NCBI RefSeq assembly: GCF_902506145.1
Contig: NZ_LR733519.1
Coordinates: 1,292,157-1,356,156, forward strand
DNA: 64,000 nucleotides
Source of the DNA: Burkholderia sp. 8Y
GTDB taxonomy: Bacteria; Pseudomonadota; Gammaproteobacteria; Burkholderiales; Burkholderiaceae
Reading direction: 5' to 3'
Shown here: positions 44,632 to 52,514 of the stretch, piece after piece
How positions within the stretch are numbered: position 1 is the first letter of the stretch
How the letters are laid out: each line of letters begins with the position of its first letter
Position numbers and translations under genes: made by a program
Notes under the pieces: model-generated
What the model saw: only the letters and a program-made list of their open reading frames with translations
Told to the model about the DNA's origin: nothing
The model's database searches: none

Positions 44632-45636
44632 CTAACTTGTCAGCGTCAGGAGGATGTCGGAGTACCACGCGCTGTTCAGGCCGAGCGTTTCGTCGATTTG
44701 CACGTCGCGCGAGCCCATGTCGATGGTCGACGAATGAATACCGAGCAGCATCCACGGCAGACGCGATTGTCCGGCCGCGCCTGCTTTCGAAGGATCGCTC
44801 GTGACGACCGGCGCGCCGCTCGTGCCGCGATGCGTGCGCGCATCGGTGATGAAGCATCCTTTGCCCTGAAAGCGCAGCCCGAACGCCGAAGCGATGACGC
44901 CCTGCCTCACGACCGGCAGATGATGCAGCGAATCATGAAAGCCCAGCGGAAAGCCCACGATCAGCACCGAAGCGCCGATCGGCAGCGCACCGTCAGCCTT
45001 CGGCAAATGCTCGGGACCGAAGGCGTCGAACACGGCTGTCTTCGGCAGCGTGTCCCGCTGAAGTTCGAGCACGGCGACATCGATCGCGCCGCCGCCGTCC
45101 AGCCCTTCTCGCCACAGACCTGCGCCGTCCGCATAGAGCGGCAGCGAACACCATGCCGATGCGCCGAGATTGTCGCCATCGACGTGCAGTTCGATGTCGA
45201 GCCGATCCGGAAAGTGCTTGCTGGGCTCGTCGTGAACGACATGACGGCTCGTCACGAGGAAGAGCCGTTCATCGCGAGCGAAGAAGAAGCCGCTTGCATT
45301 CGTCAGGTGCTGATCGTCGGCGAACGTCCTGACGCGCGCAGCCGCGAGAAGCAGCGCATCCGCGGCGGGCTCGCCATGCACCGCGCGTTCGGCGGAAGCG
45401 GGCGTTTGCTGTTGCAAGCCGTCGCTGCGAAGCTGCTCGAGCAAGACGATCAAAGCCTCGCGCTGCGGCGTGGCTTCGTCTGACGATAGGAACGCCTCGA
45501 CGGACATCTCCGATGCCTGACCGCCCGAAGCCGCGTTTGGACGATGCTCGACGACGGGCGCGGCATCGGCCCGGATGCGCAGCCGCCATGTGTCGCCGTT
45601 GGGGCTCGAATAGACATCGTGGAAGTCCGCTTGCAT
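44632..45636 (-). CDS. Trypsin-like serine protease domain protein
   Basis: A 334-residue protein with a chymotrypsin-fold protease domain in its C-terminal two thirds. The triad reads His132 (TSRHVVHD), Asp186 (AIDVAVLEL) and Ser273 (HRGTSGAPVV). The first ~100 residues are helical and unrecognised. No signal peptide is seen, so it may act in the cytoplasm. The ATG at 45636 with an AGGACA site was chosen. An 80-residue gene lies upstream on the same strand and may be co-transcribed. Confidence 0.83.
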   Translation of the reverse strand: MQADFHDVYSSPNGDTWRLRIRADAAPVVEHRPNAASGGQASEMSVEAFLSSDEATPQREALIVLLEQLRSDGLQQQTPASAERAVHGEPAADALLLAAARVRTFADDQHLTNASGFFFARDERLFLVTSRHVVHDEPSKHFPDRLDIELHVDGDNLGASAWCSLPLYADGAGLWREGLDGGGAIDVAVLELQRDTLPKTAVFDAFGPEHLPKADGALPIGASVLIVGFPLGFHDSLHHLPVVRQGVIASAFGLRFQGKGCFITDARTHRGTSGAPVVTSDPSKAGAAGQSRLPWMLLGIHSSTIDMGSRDVQIDETLGLNSAWYSDILLTLTS

Positions 45637-45730
45637 GAGTGATTGTCCTGTATGCAGCGTCATTACGCTGAGCCACTGACGGCAGCTTGGCGATCGACGC
45701 CAGCGCGCTGATTCGTTGGTTATTCGTCGA

Positions 45731-45973
45731 TTATTCGTCGTTCGCCGGAGCGAGCAACAGGTCGATCGCCGCCTGCCCCGCGCACTCCGCGATGAGGTAA
45801 GACCAGCGCCGCGTGAACGGCCCGTTGTTGAGCGTGACGGTGCGGCCGCATTGCCCAAGGACGCCGAGATTGCTGCCGCCCTTGATCCGAAAAGACACGT
45901 CGTACAAGTCTGCGGTGGATGCCGCAAGACTGACATGAATCTCAAAGCCGCGATAGGGAATGATGCGGTACAT
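45731..45973 (-). CDS. Small hypothetical protein (80 aa)
   Basis: An 80-residue protein beginning MYRIIPYRGFEIHVSL. Its N-terminus shares the YRG-aromatic-EI pattern with the 93-residue protein at 46321, so the two may be distant paralogues. A GGAG ribosome binding site precedes the ATG. It lies upstream of the trypsin-like protease gene on the same strand. Not assigned to a named family. Confidence 0.65.
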   Translation of the reverse strand: MYRIIPYRGFEIHVSLAASTADLYDVSFRIKGGSNLGVLGQCGRTVTLNNGPFTRRWSYLIAECAGQAAIDLLLAPANDE

Positions 45974-46225
45974 GAGGCGCTCCAGATGCCGGAATCACGC
46001 GCCTCTTGCCGGGAGTATGTGATGGGTGCGGCTCATTATAGACACATAAAGCTCAGGCGCGTTCGCGGCTGAGCGAACGGCCGCGACGCGCCGCTAATCG
46101 CCGCGAGCGCCGCCGGGAAATTTCGCTGTACAAAGTCCTCGAAGCGCGTAGCATGGATCAGGATAGCAAGTCGTGACCGACAGCGAGTGACACGAGCGGC
46201 AGTCGGCAAGCCCATGCCCGCATGA

Positions 46226-46324
46226 ATGGCGGCCGTGCAACGCGGCCACTGCGTCATCAATACCGAAATCTTCCACGCCCTGAACATCATTGCCGCCACC
46301 GCGCGGCGCGAGAGCATCTCATGA
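46226..46324 (+). CDS. Possible 32-residue ORF overlapping the next gene
   Basis: A short frame reading M-A-A-V-Q-R-G-H... ends in an ATGA overlap with the 93-residue gene, and an in-frame stop sits directly before its ATG. The overlap suggests translational coupling. Composition is protein-like (TEIFHALNIIAATARRE), but it could be chance or the remnant of a longer gene. The remaining sequence from 45974 to 46225 shows no gene I can support. Confidence 0.3.
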   Translation: MAAVQRGHCVINTEIFHALNIIAATARRESIS

Positions 46325-46602
46325 CAATCGAGTTTCGACTTTACCGTGGTCTGGAAATTTATCCCCTCGTCTTTTCTCGCCGGCCCGCCGAATCGGGTCG
46401 CGGACACAACTATGACGAAGGTTTCGATGCCGCCGTCCGCATTCAGGAGCCGGGCATCGCCGACGGCGCCACGCGAAGCCGTGTGTTCAAGCTCGACTCG
46501 CAAGGTCCGTTCAAGGATGCCGGTGACGCGCGGCGCGCATCGCACGCTTACGCGGAAAAGATGATCGACACGTGTGTGCAGACCAGCACGCTCTTCGACT
46601 AG
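46321..46602 (+). CDS. Small hypothetical protein (93 aa)
   Basis: A 93-residue protein starting MTIEFRLYRGLEIYPLVF, related by pattern to the 80-residue protein at 45731. It has an acidic/aromatic middle (GHNYDEGFDAAVRIQEPG) and no signal peptide. The chosen ATG at 46321 begins the conserved-looking part; an upstream frame is arginine-rich and unlikely. Confidence 0.62.
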   Translation: MTIEFRLYRGLEIYPLVFSRRPAESGRGHNYDEGFDAAVRIQEPGIADGATRSRVFKLDSQGPFKDAGDARRASHAYAEKMIDTCVQTSTLFD

Positions 46603-46642
46603 CGCGCTCAGCGACTACACATCGGCCCGACGGAAGAGGCAC

Positions 46643-46927
46643 ATGCAACCGACTTTATCCACCTATCGCATCGACCCGACGCCTCGCCGGGCGGACGGCG
46701 AATACATCGCTCATGCGCGCATCAGCGCGAATAACGCGGACGGCAGCGAGACCGACATCTTCATGAGCGGCGACCTCGCAGGCTTCGACTTGCGTGACGA
46801 CGCGGTGACGTTCGCCATGCAATGGGCGCAGGAGTGGCTCGCCGCGCGATTCGGTCATTCGACCGACGAAGCGCCCGTTGCCGGAGCCCGCCGCGCGATG
46901 ACGGACGAACGGCAAGAAGCGCGGTGA
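46643..46927 (+). CDS. Small hypothetical protein (94 aa)
   Basis: A 94-residue protein with a GGAAGAGG ribosome binding site, 40 bases after the 93-residue gene, probably in the same transcript. It begins MQPTLSTYRIDPTP and has an amphipathic helix near the end of the fold (DDAVTFAMQWAQEWLAARFG). No family recognised. It completes a cluster of small soluble proteins around the protease gene. Confidence 0.65.
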   Translation: MQPTLSTYRIDPTPRRADGEYIAHARISANNADGSETDIFMSGDLAGFDLRDDAVTFAMQWAQEWLAARFGHSTDEAPVAGARRAMTDERQEAR

Positions 46928-47036
46928 GTTCTTTCCTTCATGGCCGGACCGGCCACTCGCTATCCGATGCGGTCTTTGACATTTCGTCCAAAACGCATCA
47001 CCATATGTTTCCATTGTAAAAATAGCGACGTATGTC

Positions 47037-47750
47037 ATGGTCGACAAAAGCGAAAGCGGCCTCGCGGAGCCGGCGCGAACAGGAAAGCGCGCGGCGAAAG
47101 CGGTCGCGAAGGAACAGGAGAAGCCGTATCACCACGGATCGCTGCCGCAAGCATTGCTGCGGGCCGCTGAAGTGGTGCTCAAGCGCGACGGAATCGGCGG
47201 GCTGAGTCTCAGGGCAATCGCGCGCGAGGCGGGGGTGTCGCACACGGCGCCGCAGCACCACTTTGGCGATACGGCGGGCGTGCTGAGCGAACTCGCGGCG
47301 GATGGCTTTCTGCGTCTGTCGGCGTCCATCGCGAACAGCGCACGGGACGTGCAGGGCACGTCGGAACGCCGCAGGGCCATCGCGCGCGGTTATATCGCCT
47401 TCGCGAAGAACAACCCGGATCTCATGCGCCTGATGTCGCGCGGCGAGATGTTCGACGCTCACCGGCCGTCGCTCGTCGAAGCGCGGAGAACCGCTGGCCT
47501 CGCGCTGGCGGGCGTGTTCGACGACGCGCCGTCCGCGCCGTCTGCGGGACGGCACACCTTCGCACCGATGGACGCCTCGCGTGCCGTCGCGCTCACCGCA
47601 GCGTGGGCCTATGTGCATGGGCTCTCACTGCTGCTGATCGACGGCCGTCTCGACGTGCTCGCCGCAGCCGCCGAAGGCATCGGCAACGCGGAAGAACTTG
47701 TCATGGCGGCGATCGACCACGTGCAATTGAACATCGGCCAGGCCGCGTGA
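47037..47750 (+). CDS. TetR/AcrR-family regulator (WHG-type C-terminal domain)
   Basis: A 237-residue TetR-type regulator. A basic N-terminal extension precedes the helix-turn-helix at about residues 35-80 (GIGGLSLRAIAREAGVSHTAPQHHF). The C-terminal ligand domain is of the WHG type (RGYIAFAKNNPDLMRLM, AAWAYVHGLSLLLIDG). It ends convergent with the LysR gene 19 bases away. Target genes are not obvious; the small-protein cluster upstream or its own promoter are candidates. Confidence 0.88.
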   Translation: MVDKSESGLAEPARTGKRAAKAVAKEQEKPYHHGSLPQALLRAAEVVLKRDGIGGLSLRAIAREAGVSHTAPQHHFGDTAGVLSELAADGFLRLSASIANSARDVQGTSERRRAIARGYIAFAKNNPDLMRLMSRGEMFDAHRPSLVEARRTAGLALAGVFDDAPSAPSAGRHTFAPMDASRAVALTAAWAYVHGLSLLLIDGRLDVLAAAAEGIGNAEELVMAAIDHVQLNIGQAA

Positions 47751-47769
47751 CGTGTGGCATCCACGGCGC

Positions 47770-48651
47770 TTACGACCGCTCCATCAGCAGATCGCGCAAT
47801 GCGCCGAGCGCCGCCGAACAGTGCCCCTTGCGCCAGACGAGCAGCGTGCTCACTCGCCCGAGTTCGCCAAGCGAATGCACGTCGACTTCGTCGCCGAGGC
47901 CGGCGAGTTGCAGCACCGAGCGCGGCGCGACGGCCACGCCCGCGCCCGCCGCGACGCACGCGACGATCGCGTGATACGAACCCAGCTCCAGCACACGCGC
48001 CGGCCGGACGCCTTGCAGTTCGTACCAGCGCATCGCATACGCGCGATACGCGCAGCCGCGCTCGAACGCGACCAGCGTGAGCCCGGCGATCTCGCGCGCC
48101 ATCGCGGTAGGATGCCGCCCGCGCGGCGTCACCATCACCAGTTCTTCCTCAAACACGGGAACCGACTCGAACTGCTCGGCGGGCAACGCATTCGGCTCGA
48201 TGGGCCGCGCGAGCACGGCGGCATCGACTTCATAGGCGCGCACGCTGTCGATGAGCGCGCGCGTCACGCCGGTCGCCAGTTCGAGCGTCACCTCCGGCCA
48301 GCGTTGATGGTAGGCCGCGAGCACACGCGGCAGCCGGCTCGCGGCGGTGCTCTCCATCGTCCCGAGACGCAGACGCCCTTGCGGACGATTCTCGCGCACG
48401 GCATGACGCGCTTCTTCGGCTAGCGCGAGCAGACGTTCGGCGTACGGCAGCAGCGTCTCGCCTGCGGGCGTCAGCACGAGCCTTCGGCCGTTCCGCTCGA
48501 AAAGCTCGGTGCCGAGCGTTTCCTCCAGCTGGCGAATGCGCGTGGTCACGTTCGACTGCACGCGATTCAGTTTGGCCGCCGCCCGCGTCACGCCCGCTTC
48601 CCGCACGACAGCCCGAAAAATCGCCAATGAGCCCAGGTCCATGATCTGCAT
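47770..48651 (-). CDS. LysR-family regulator divergent from an MFS exporter
   Basis: A 293-residue LysR-type protein with an N-terminal helix-turn-helix (GVTRAAAKLNRVQSNVTTRIRQLEE, about 20-44) and a substrate-binding-like effector domain. It is divergent from the YbfB-type transporter gene, and the shared 90-base gap holds a textbook palindrome at 48665-48691. It very likely controls that transporter. A short upstream frame adds nothing recognisable to its start. Confidence 0.9.
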   Translation of the reverse strand: MQIMDLGSLAIFRAVVREAGVTRAAAKLNRVQSNVTTRIRQLEETLGTELFERNGRRLVLTPAGETLLPYAERLLALAEEARHAVRENRPQGRLRLGTMESTAASRLPRVLAAYHQRWPEVTLELATGVTRALIDSVRAYEVDAAVLARPIEPNALPAEQFESVPVFEEELVMVTPRGRHPTAMAREIAGLTLVAFERGCAYRAYAMRWYELQGVRPARVLELGSYHAIVACVAAGAGVAVAPRSVLQLAGLGDEVDVHSLGELGRVSTLLVWRKGHCSAALGALRDLLMERS

Positions 48652-48664
48652 CCGAGATTGATCG

Positions 48665-48691
48665 CATCTTGATTATTCATTTTTCAAGATG
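48665..48691. promoter_or_regulatory. LysR-type binding site between divergent genes
   Basis: Perfect 8-base arms CATCTTGA and TCAAGATG separated by 11 bases contain the T-N11-A pattern typical of LysR recognition sites. It lies about 14 bases from the LysR start and 51 bases from the MFS start. Confidence 0.65.
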
Positions 48692-48741
48692 ACGCGGTCA
48701 AGCTAGCATCGAGTGACTGCTCTTTCTTTTTTTATCCATCG

Positions 48742-49938
48742 ATGGCTACGTCCGCCGAAGCCCAAGCACGGTCCATGCACCCCGCGCGCGATGCCGCCCT
48801 CGCCTGTGCCGTCGCGCTGGCCGTGGCGCTCGGCGTCGGGCGGTTCGCGTTCACGCCGCTGCTTCCGTTGATGCTCAAAAGCGGCGCGCTGGATATCCGT
48901 CAGGGCGGATGGCTTGCATCGGCCAATTACGCGGGGTATCTGATCGGCGCGTTGACGTGCGCGGCGATCCGCATCGATCACGGCCGCATGGTGCGTCTCG
49001 CGCTCGTGACGACCGCCGTCTTCACGCTGGCGATGGGTCTTCTGCATGCGTTCTGGGCGTGGACCGCGATCCGTTTCGCGGCGGGCGTGGTCAGCGCGTG
49101 GGCGTTCGTATTCGCGTCGCAGTGGGGCTTGCGGCGGCTCGCGGAACTCGACGCGCACGGCCTGAGCGGCATCATCTACGCGGGACCGGGCGTGGGCATC
49201 GTCGCAACGGGTTTGCTCGGCGCCGCAGCCGCCGCGCTCGGCGTGACCGCGCCGTGGGTGTGGACGGGCTTCGCGGTCTGCTCGGGGGTGGCGGTCGCCT
49301 TCATCTGGAAGATGTTCGCCGCCGCGCCCGCACCGGCGTCCGCGCACAAGCGTGCCGCGAGCGGCGCGACGCACATCGCGACGCGTGCCGATTCGTTCTG
49401 GCTCGTGAGCCTTTATGGTCTTGCGGGATTCGGCTACATCATCACCGCGACGTTTCTGCCGGTCATCGCGCGGCAGGCGTTGCCGGGGTCGCCGTGGCCC
49501 GATCTGTTCTGGCCGGCGTTCGGACTGGCGCTGATCGCGGGCGCGTTGATCGCCGCTCGCCTGCCGATCTCATGGGACAACCGGCGCTTGCTGGCCGCGA
49601 GCTATCTCGTGCAGGCGGCGGGCATGTGTCTGGGCATCGTGTTTCCGACCGCCATCGGCCTTGGCGCCGGCACTGTGCTGCTTGGCTTGCCGTTCACCGC
49701 CATCACCCTGTTCGCGATGCGCGAAGCGCGCCGGTTGCGCGGCGACGCCGCAGCCGGCCTCATGGGCTACGCCACCGCGGCATACGGCCTCGGACAGATC
49801 GTCGGGCCGCTCGTCGCCGCGCCGATCGCCCAGCGGACCGGATCGTTCTCGTTCGCGCTATGGATTGCGGTCGCGGCGCTGGGGCTGGGCGCGGTGGCGT
49901 TGGCGATCGTTGGCCGACGCGGCGCGGTGCAAGCGTAG
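48742..49938 (+). CDS. YbfB/YjiJ-family MFS transporter
   Basis: A 398-residue membrane protein with about 12 hydrophobic segments. The family signatures ALGVGRFAFTPLLPLML near the N-terminus and SGIIYAGPGVGIVATGLLG in helix 5 identify the YbfB/YjiJ group. The substrate is unknown. It is divergent from a LysR gene, a common arrangement for exporters induced by their substrate. Confidence 0.9.
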   Translation: MATSAEAQARSMHPARDAALACAVALAVALGVGRFAFTPLLPLMLKSGALDIRQGGWLASANYAGYLIGALTCAAIRIDHGRMVRLALVTTAVFTLAMGLLHAFWAWTAIRFAAGVVSAWAFVFASQWGLRRLAELDAHGLSGIIYAGPGVGIVATGLLGAAAAALGVTAPWVWTGFAVCSGVAVAFIWKMFAAAPAPASAHKRAASGATHIATRADSFWLVSLYGLAGFGYIITATFLPVIARQALPGSPWPDLFWPAFGLALIAGALIAARLPISWDNRRLLAASYLVQAAGMCLGIVFPTAIGLGAGTVLLGLPFTAITLFAMREARRLRGDAAAGLMGYATAAYGLGQIVGPLVAAPIAQRTGSFSFALWIAVAALGLGAVALAIVGRRGAVQA

Positions 49939-49950
49939 GGAATCGCTGCC

Positions 49951-50445
49951 CTACTTCGATTCGGCCTGCCCTTCGGCCGCCTTGCCGCGACGCGGCTTCC
50001 TGGCAGTGTCCGAAGCCCCGGCGTCGGCCGTCTTGCCCCCGCGCTTGGCCTTCGATTCGCTCTCAACCGCCGCGGACTTGGCCTTTGCTCCGCTCGCCGG
50101 TTCCTTCGTCTTCGCTGACTTCTTTGCTGCGGTCTTCGTTGCTGTCTTTGCTGCGGTCTTGACTGCCGTCTTCGCCGAAGTCTTCGCCGGTGCCTTCGTC
50201 CTGGCTTTCGTCTTCGCTTCGGCCTCGGGAGCCGCAGCGCCCTTCTTGGCCTTCGCCAACTTCTTGCCATCGGACGCCGCATGCTCGCCAGCGGCCGGAT
50301 CGCGCGACGGCGCGACGCCTTCTTCCTTCAGTTGAGCGATGGCCTGCTGCCAATACACGTGATCCCGCCCGGAGTGGCGGCCATCGGCCTCCCACAGGAG
50401 ATAGGCACGGGTTCGGATATCTTCTTCGCGCAACTTCGACTGCAT
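49951..50445 (-). CDS. DUF2934 protein with Lys/Ala-rich histone-like tail
   Basis: A 164-residue protein. The first ~45 residues form a DUF2934 domain (REEDIRTRAYLLWEADGRHSGRDHVYWQQAI). The remaining two thirds are low-complexity Lys/Ala/Thr repeats (KTAVKTAAKTATKTAAKKSAKTK), similar in composition to bacterial H1-like DNA-binding tails. It may bind nucleic acid. The gene ends 12 bases from the convergent MFS gene. Repeat composition may vary between strains. Confidence 0.82.
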   Translation of the reverse strand: MQSKLREEDIRTRAYLLWEADGRHSGRDHVYWQQAIAQLKEEGVAPSRDPAAGEHAASDGKKLAKAKKGAAAPEAEAKTKARTKAPAKTSAKTAVKTAAKTATKTAAKKSAKTKEPASGAKAKSAAVESESKAKRGGKTADAGASDTARKPRRGKAAEGQAESK

Positions 50446-50618
50446 CGTGACTCCGAGGACTGAGTGAGGTTCAAGCGAACATAGCAGGTCGTCTCGTGCC
50501 GTTCAACCGCGGACCGCGCAAACGCACGGTGGTTCGCGCACTCTGCCCGCTCGCATCCACACGAAGTCACGCGATCCGGCAGCGCGCGCAGCATCGCGCC
50601 GCCGCCATGCCGCCGCGC

Positions 50619-51038
50619 TCACACGACCTTGATCGTCACGTCGATGTTCCCGCGCGTCGCTTTCGAATACGGGCAGGTCTGATGCGCGCCCTCGACGATC
50701 GCGTGCGCCATATCCCGGTCGATGCCCGGCAGACTGACCGCGAGCCGCGCACGAAGCAAATACGCGCCGTCGTTCGTGCCGAGATCGACTTCGGCGTCGA
50801 CGGCCGTATCGTCGGGCAGCCTCACCTGCAACACGGCGGCGGACTTGCGCATCGCGCCGATGAAACACGCCGACCAGCCCGCCGCGAACAGTTGCTCGGG
50901 GTTGGTGCCCGCGCCCGCCGCGCCGGGCGTCGAGAGCTTCACGTCGAGCCGGCCGTCGGAACTGCGCGCGTGTCCTTCGCGGCCTCCGGTGACATGGGTC
51001 TTGCCGGTGTACAGCACGGTATCGATTTGCGTCGTCAT
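50619..51038 (-). CDS. ohr: Organic hydroperoxide resistance protein, OsmC/Ohr family
   Basis: A 139-residue thiol peroxidase of the Ohr subgroup. The reactive cysteines are Cys58 (GWSACFIGAM) and Cys122 (HQTCPYSKATRGN); the conserved Arg (GGREGHARS) and Glu positions are present. It reduces organic and fatty-acid hydroperoxides in the cytoplasm, usually with lipoylated partners. No OhrR gene is adjacent. A good ribosome binding site (GGAGG) precedes the ATG at 51038. It lies downstream of the DUF4148 gene on the same strand and beside the GATAC-regulated locus. Confidence 0.92.
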   Translation of the reverse strand: MTTQIDTVLYTGKTHVTGGREGHARSSDGRLDVKLSTPGAAGAGTNPEQLFAAGWSACFIGAMRKSAAVLQVRLPDDTAVDAEVDLGTNDGAYLLRARLAVSLPGIDRDMAHAIVEGAHQTCPYSKATRGNIDVTIKVV

Positions 51039-51087
51039 GGTGATCCTCCAAAAGTTCATATCAGGCGATACGCGATGGCGCAGCCAA

Positions 51088-51306
51088 TCAGCTACCGCGA
51101 TACAGACTCGACAGCGCCGCGATCTGTCCGCTCTTTTGCGCCTGCGCGAGTTCGTGCCGAACCTCGGCGCGCGTCTTGCCCATGACGCGATGCACGGCCG
51201 GCGATTGCGCGTCCTGTGACGCGGGCGCGGTGTCGGTGACCGCGGCTTGCGCGGCTCCCGCGAAAGCACTGGCGGCGAAAGCAAAAGCGATGATCGAAGT
51301 TTTCAT
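51088..51306 (-). CDS. DUF4148-family exported small protein
   Basis: A 72-residue exported protein: a signal peptide (MKTSIIAFAFAASAFAGAAQA), then a short helical DUF4148 segment (TRAEVRHELAQAQKSGQIAAL). Such proteins are abundant in Burkholderiales and of unknown function. Its promoter region carries the GATAC-type repeats shared with the second DUF4148 gene at 54264. The Ohr gene follows 49 bases downstream on the same strand. Confidence 0.85.
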   Translation of the reverse strand: MKTSIIAFAFAASAFAGAAQAAVTDTAPASQDAQSPAVHRVMGKTRAEVRHELAQAQKSGQIAALSSLYRGS

Positions 51307-51409
51307 GATGAGCTCCTTGAGTAAAGTAACGACGCTCTCCGATGCCCGCCATCGCACGTTTGCAATGTCTGCACCGTCTGCTGCCGTGACGCCATTGAAC
51401 CGCGCCCGT

Positions 51410-51566
51410 GTATCCGGCATGTTTCGGGAAAGCGCCCTCTTCGAATCGCTCTGTATCGGGCCGTGTCCGGATACATGACGATACAAACGCCGCGCCCCTC
51501 CGGTCATATGTCGAACGGCGCGTGCAACGCTATGTATCGCGCGAAGCCACGGATACACTGCGATAC
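51410..51566. promoter_or_regulatory. GATAC direct-repeat operator array A (upstream of DUF4148 and the two-component genes)
   Basis: In this 337-base intergenic region GATAC-N5-GATAC occurs at 51470-51484 and 51552-51566 on the plus strand. On the minus strand there is a GTATC-N6-GTTTC form at 51410-51425, GTATC-N5-GTGTC at 51453-51467 and a single GTATC at 51534. Ten- or eleven-base spacing of direct repeats is typical of OmpR/PhoB-family operators. Nothing else recognisable occupies the gap from 51307 to 51643. Confidence 0.65.
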
Positions 51567-51643
51567 AAAACGCGCGGCCCGCCCGTCGAAACCACGCGCG
51601 TTCTGGGCTATAACGCTTGCATCGTGAACGCCTGGAGTCATCC

Positions 51644-51766
51644 GTGAAACGCATGCTCGCAATCGTCGCCTTCCTCGCGGGCGGACTGGCGGCCGAACTC
51701 GCGCATCCGGTGCAGTGCCTGTTGCTGACACCCGCCCGGATGCAATTCAAGCGCAAGAAGCCATGA
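51644..51766 (+). CDS. Possible 40-residue membrane/secreted peptide
   Basis: A GTG-initiated frame with the sequence start VKRMLAIVAFLAGGLAAELAHP, a hydrophobic N-terminal helix, one Cys and a basic tail (KRKKP). It ends seven bases before the response regulator start and lies just after the GATAC array. It could be a small membrane protein coupled to the two-component genes or a chance frame; ATG at 51653 is an alternative start. Confidence 0.4.
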   Translation: MKRMLAIVAFLAGGLAAELAHPVQCLLLTPARMQFKRKKP

Positions 51767-51773
51767 GCGATCG

Positions 51774-52514
51774 ATGGAAACCACCGACCACGTGCTGATC
51801 GTCGACGACGACCGCGGCATCCGCGAACTGCTCGCGACCTATCTGGAGAAGAACGGCATGCGCGTGTCGCTCGCCGCCAATGGCCGGCAGATGCGCGCCG
51901 TGCTCGAACAGGGCGCGCCGGATCTGATCGTGCTCGATCTGATGCTGCCGGGCGAAGACGGGCTCGTGCTGTGCCGCGAATTGCGCTCGGGCAAGTTCCG
52001 CTCCGTGCCGGTACTGATGCTGACCGCGCGCAACGAGGAAGCCGACCGCATTCTCGGCCTCGAAATGGGCGCGGACGACTATCTGCCGAAGCCGTTCGCC
52101 GTGCGCGAACTGCTCGCGCGCATGCGTTCCGTCCTGCGCCGCACGCGCATGCTGCCGCCCGGCATGCAGGTGACGGAAACCGCGCCGATGCTCGCTTTCG
52201 GCGACTGGCGGCTCGACACGACCGCCCGGCATCTGCTCGATGCGGACGGCACGATGGTCGCGCTCTCCGGCGCCGAGTACCGCTTGCTGCGCGTGTTTCT
52301 GGATCATCCGCAGCGCGTGCTCACGCGCGATCAATTGCTGAATCTGACGCAGGGCCGCCAGGCCGATCCGTTCGACCGCTCCATCGACCTGCTCGTGAGC
52401 CGCCTGCGTCAGCGCCTCAAGGACGAGGCGCGCGAGCCGCGCTACATCAAGACGCTGCGCAGCGAGGGCTATGTGTTCTCGGCAGCGGTGACGCCGCTCG
52501 GCGGCACGCCATGA
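51774..52514 (+). CDS. OmpR-family response regulator
   Basis: A 246-residue regulator: a receiver domain (acidic pocket IVDDD, phosphoacceptor Asp55 in IVLDLMLPGEDG, LTAR and LPKPF) and a winged-helix DNA-binding domain (about 145-240; EYRLLRVFLDHPQRVLTRDQLLN, IDLLVSRLRQRL, RSEGYVF). It resembles OmpR/RstA-type regulators. Its stop overlaps the kinase start (ATGA). GATAC direct repeats in its own and three other local promoters are probably its operators. Confidence 0.93.
   Translation: METTDHVLIVDDDRGIRELLATYLEKNGMRVSLAANGRQMRAVLEQGAPDLIVLDLMLPGEDGLVLCRELRSGKFRSVPVLMLTARNEEADRILGLEMGADDYLPKPFAVRELLARMRSVLRRTRMLPPGMQVTETAPMLAFGDWRLDTTARHLLDADGTMVALSGAEYRLLRVFLDHPQRVLTRDQLLNLTQGRQADPFDRSIDLLVSRLRQRLKDEAREPRYIKTLRSEGYVFSAAVTPLGGTP

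Noticed and set aside
46976..46981. TTGACA before the TetR gene as a -35 element.
   Set aside because: No -10-like hexamer lies at 16-18 bases; the nearest AT-rich hexamers are 20 or more bases away.
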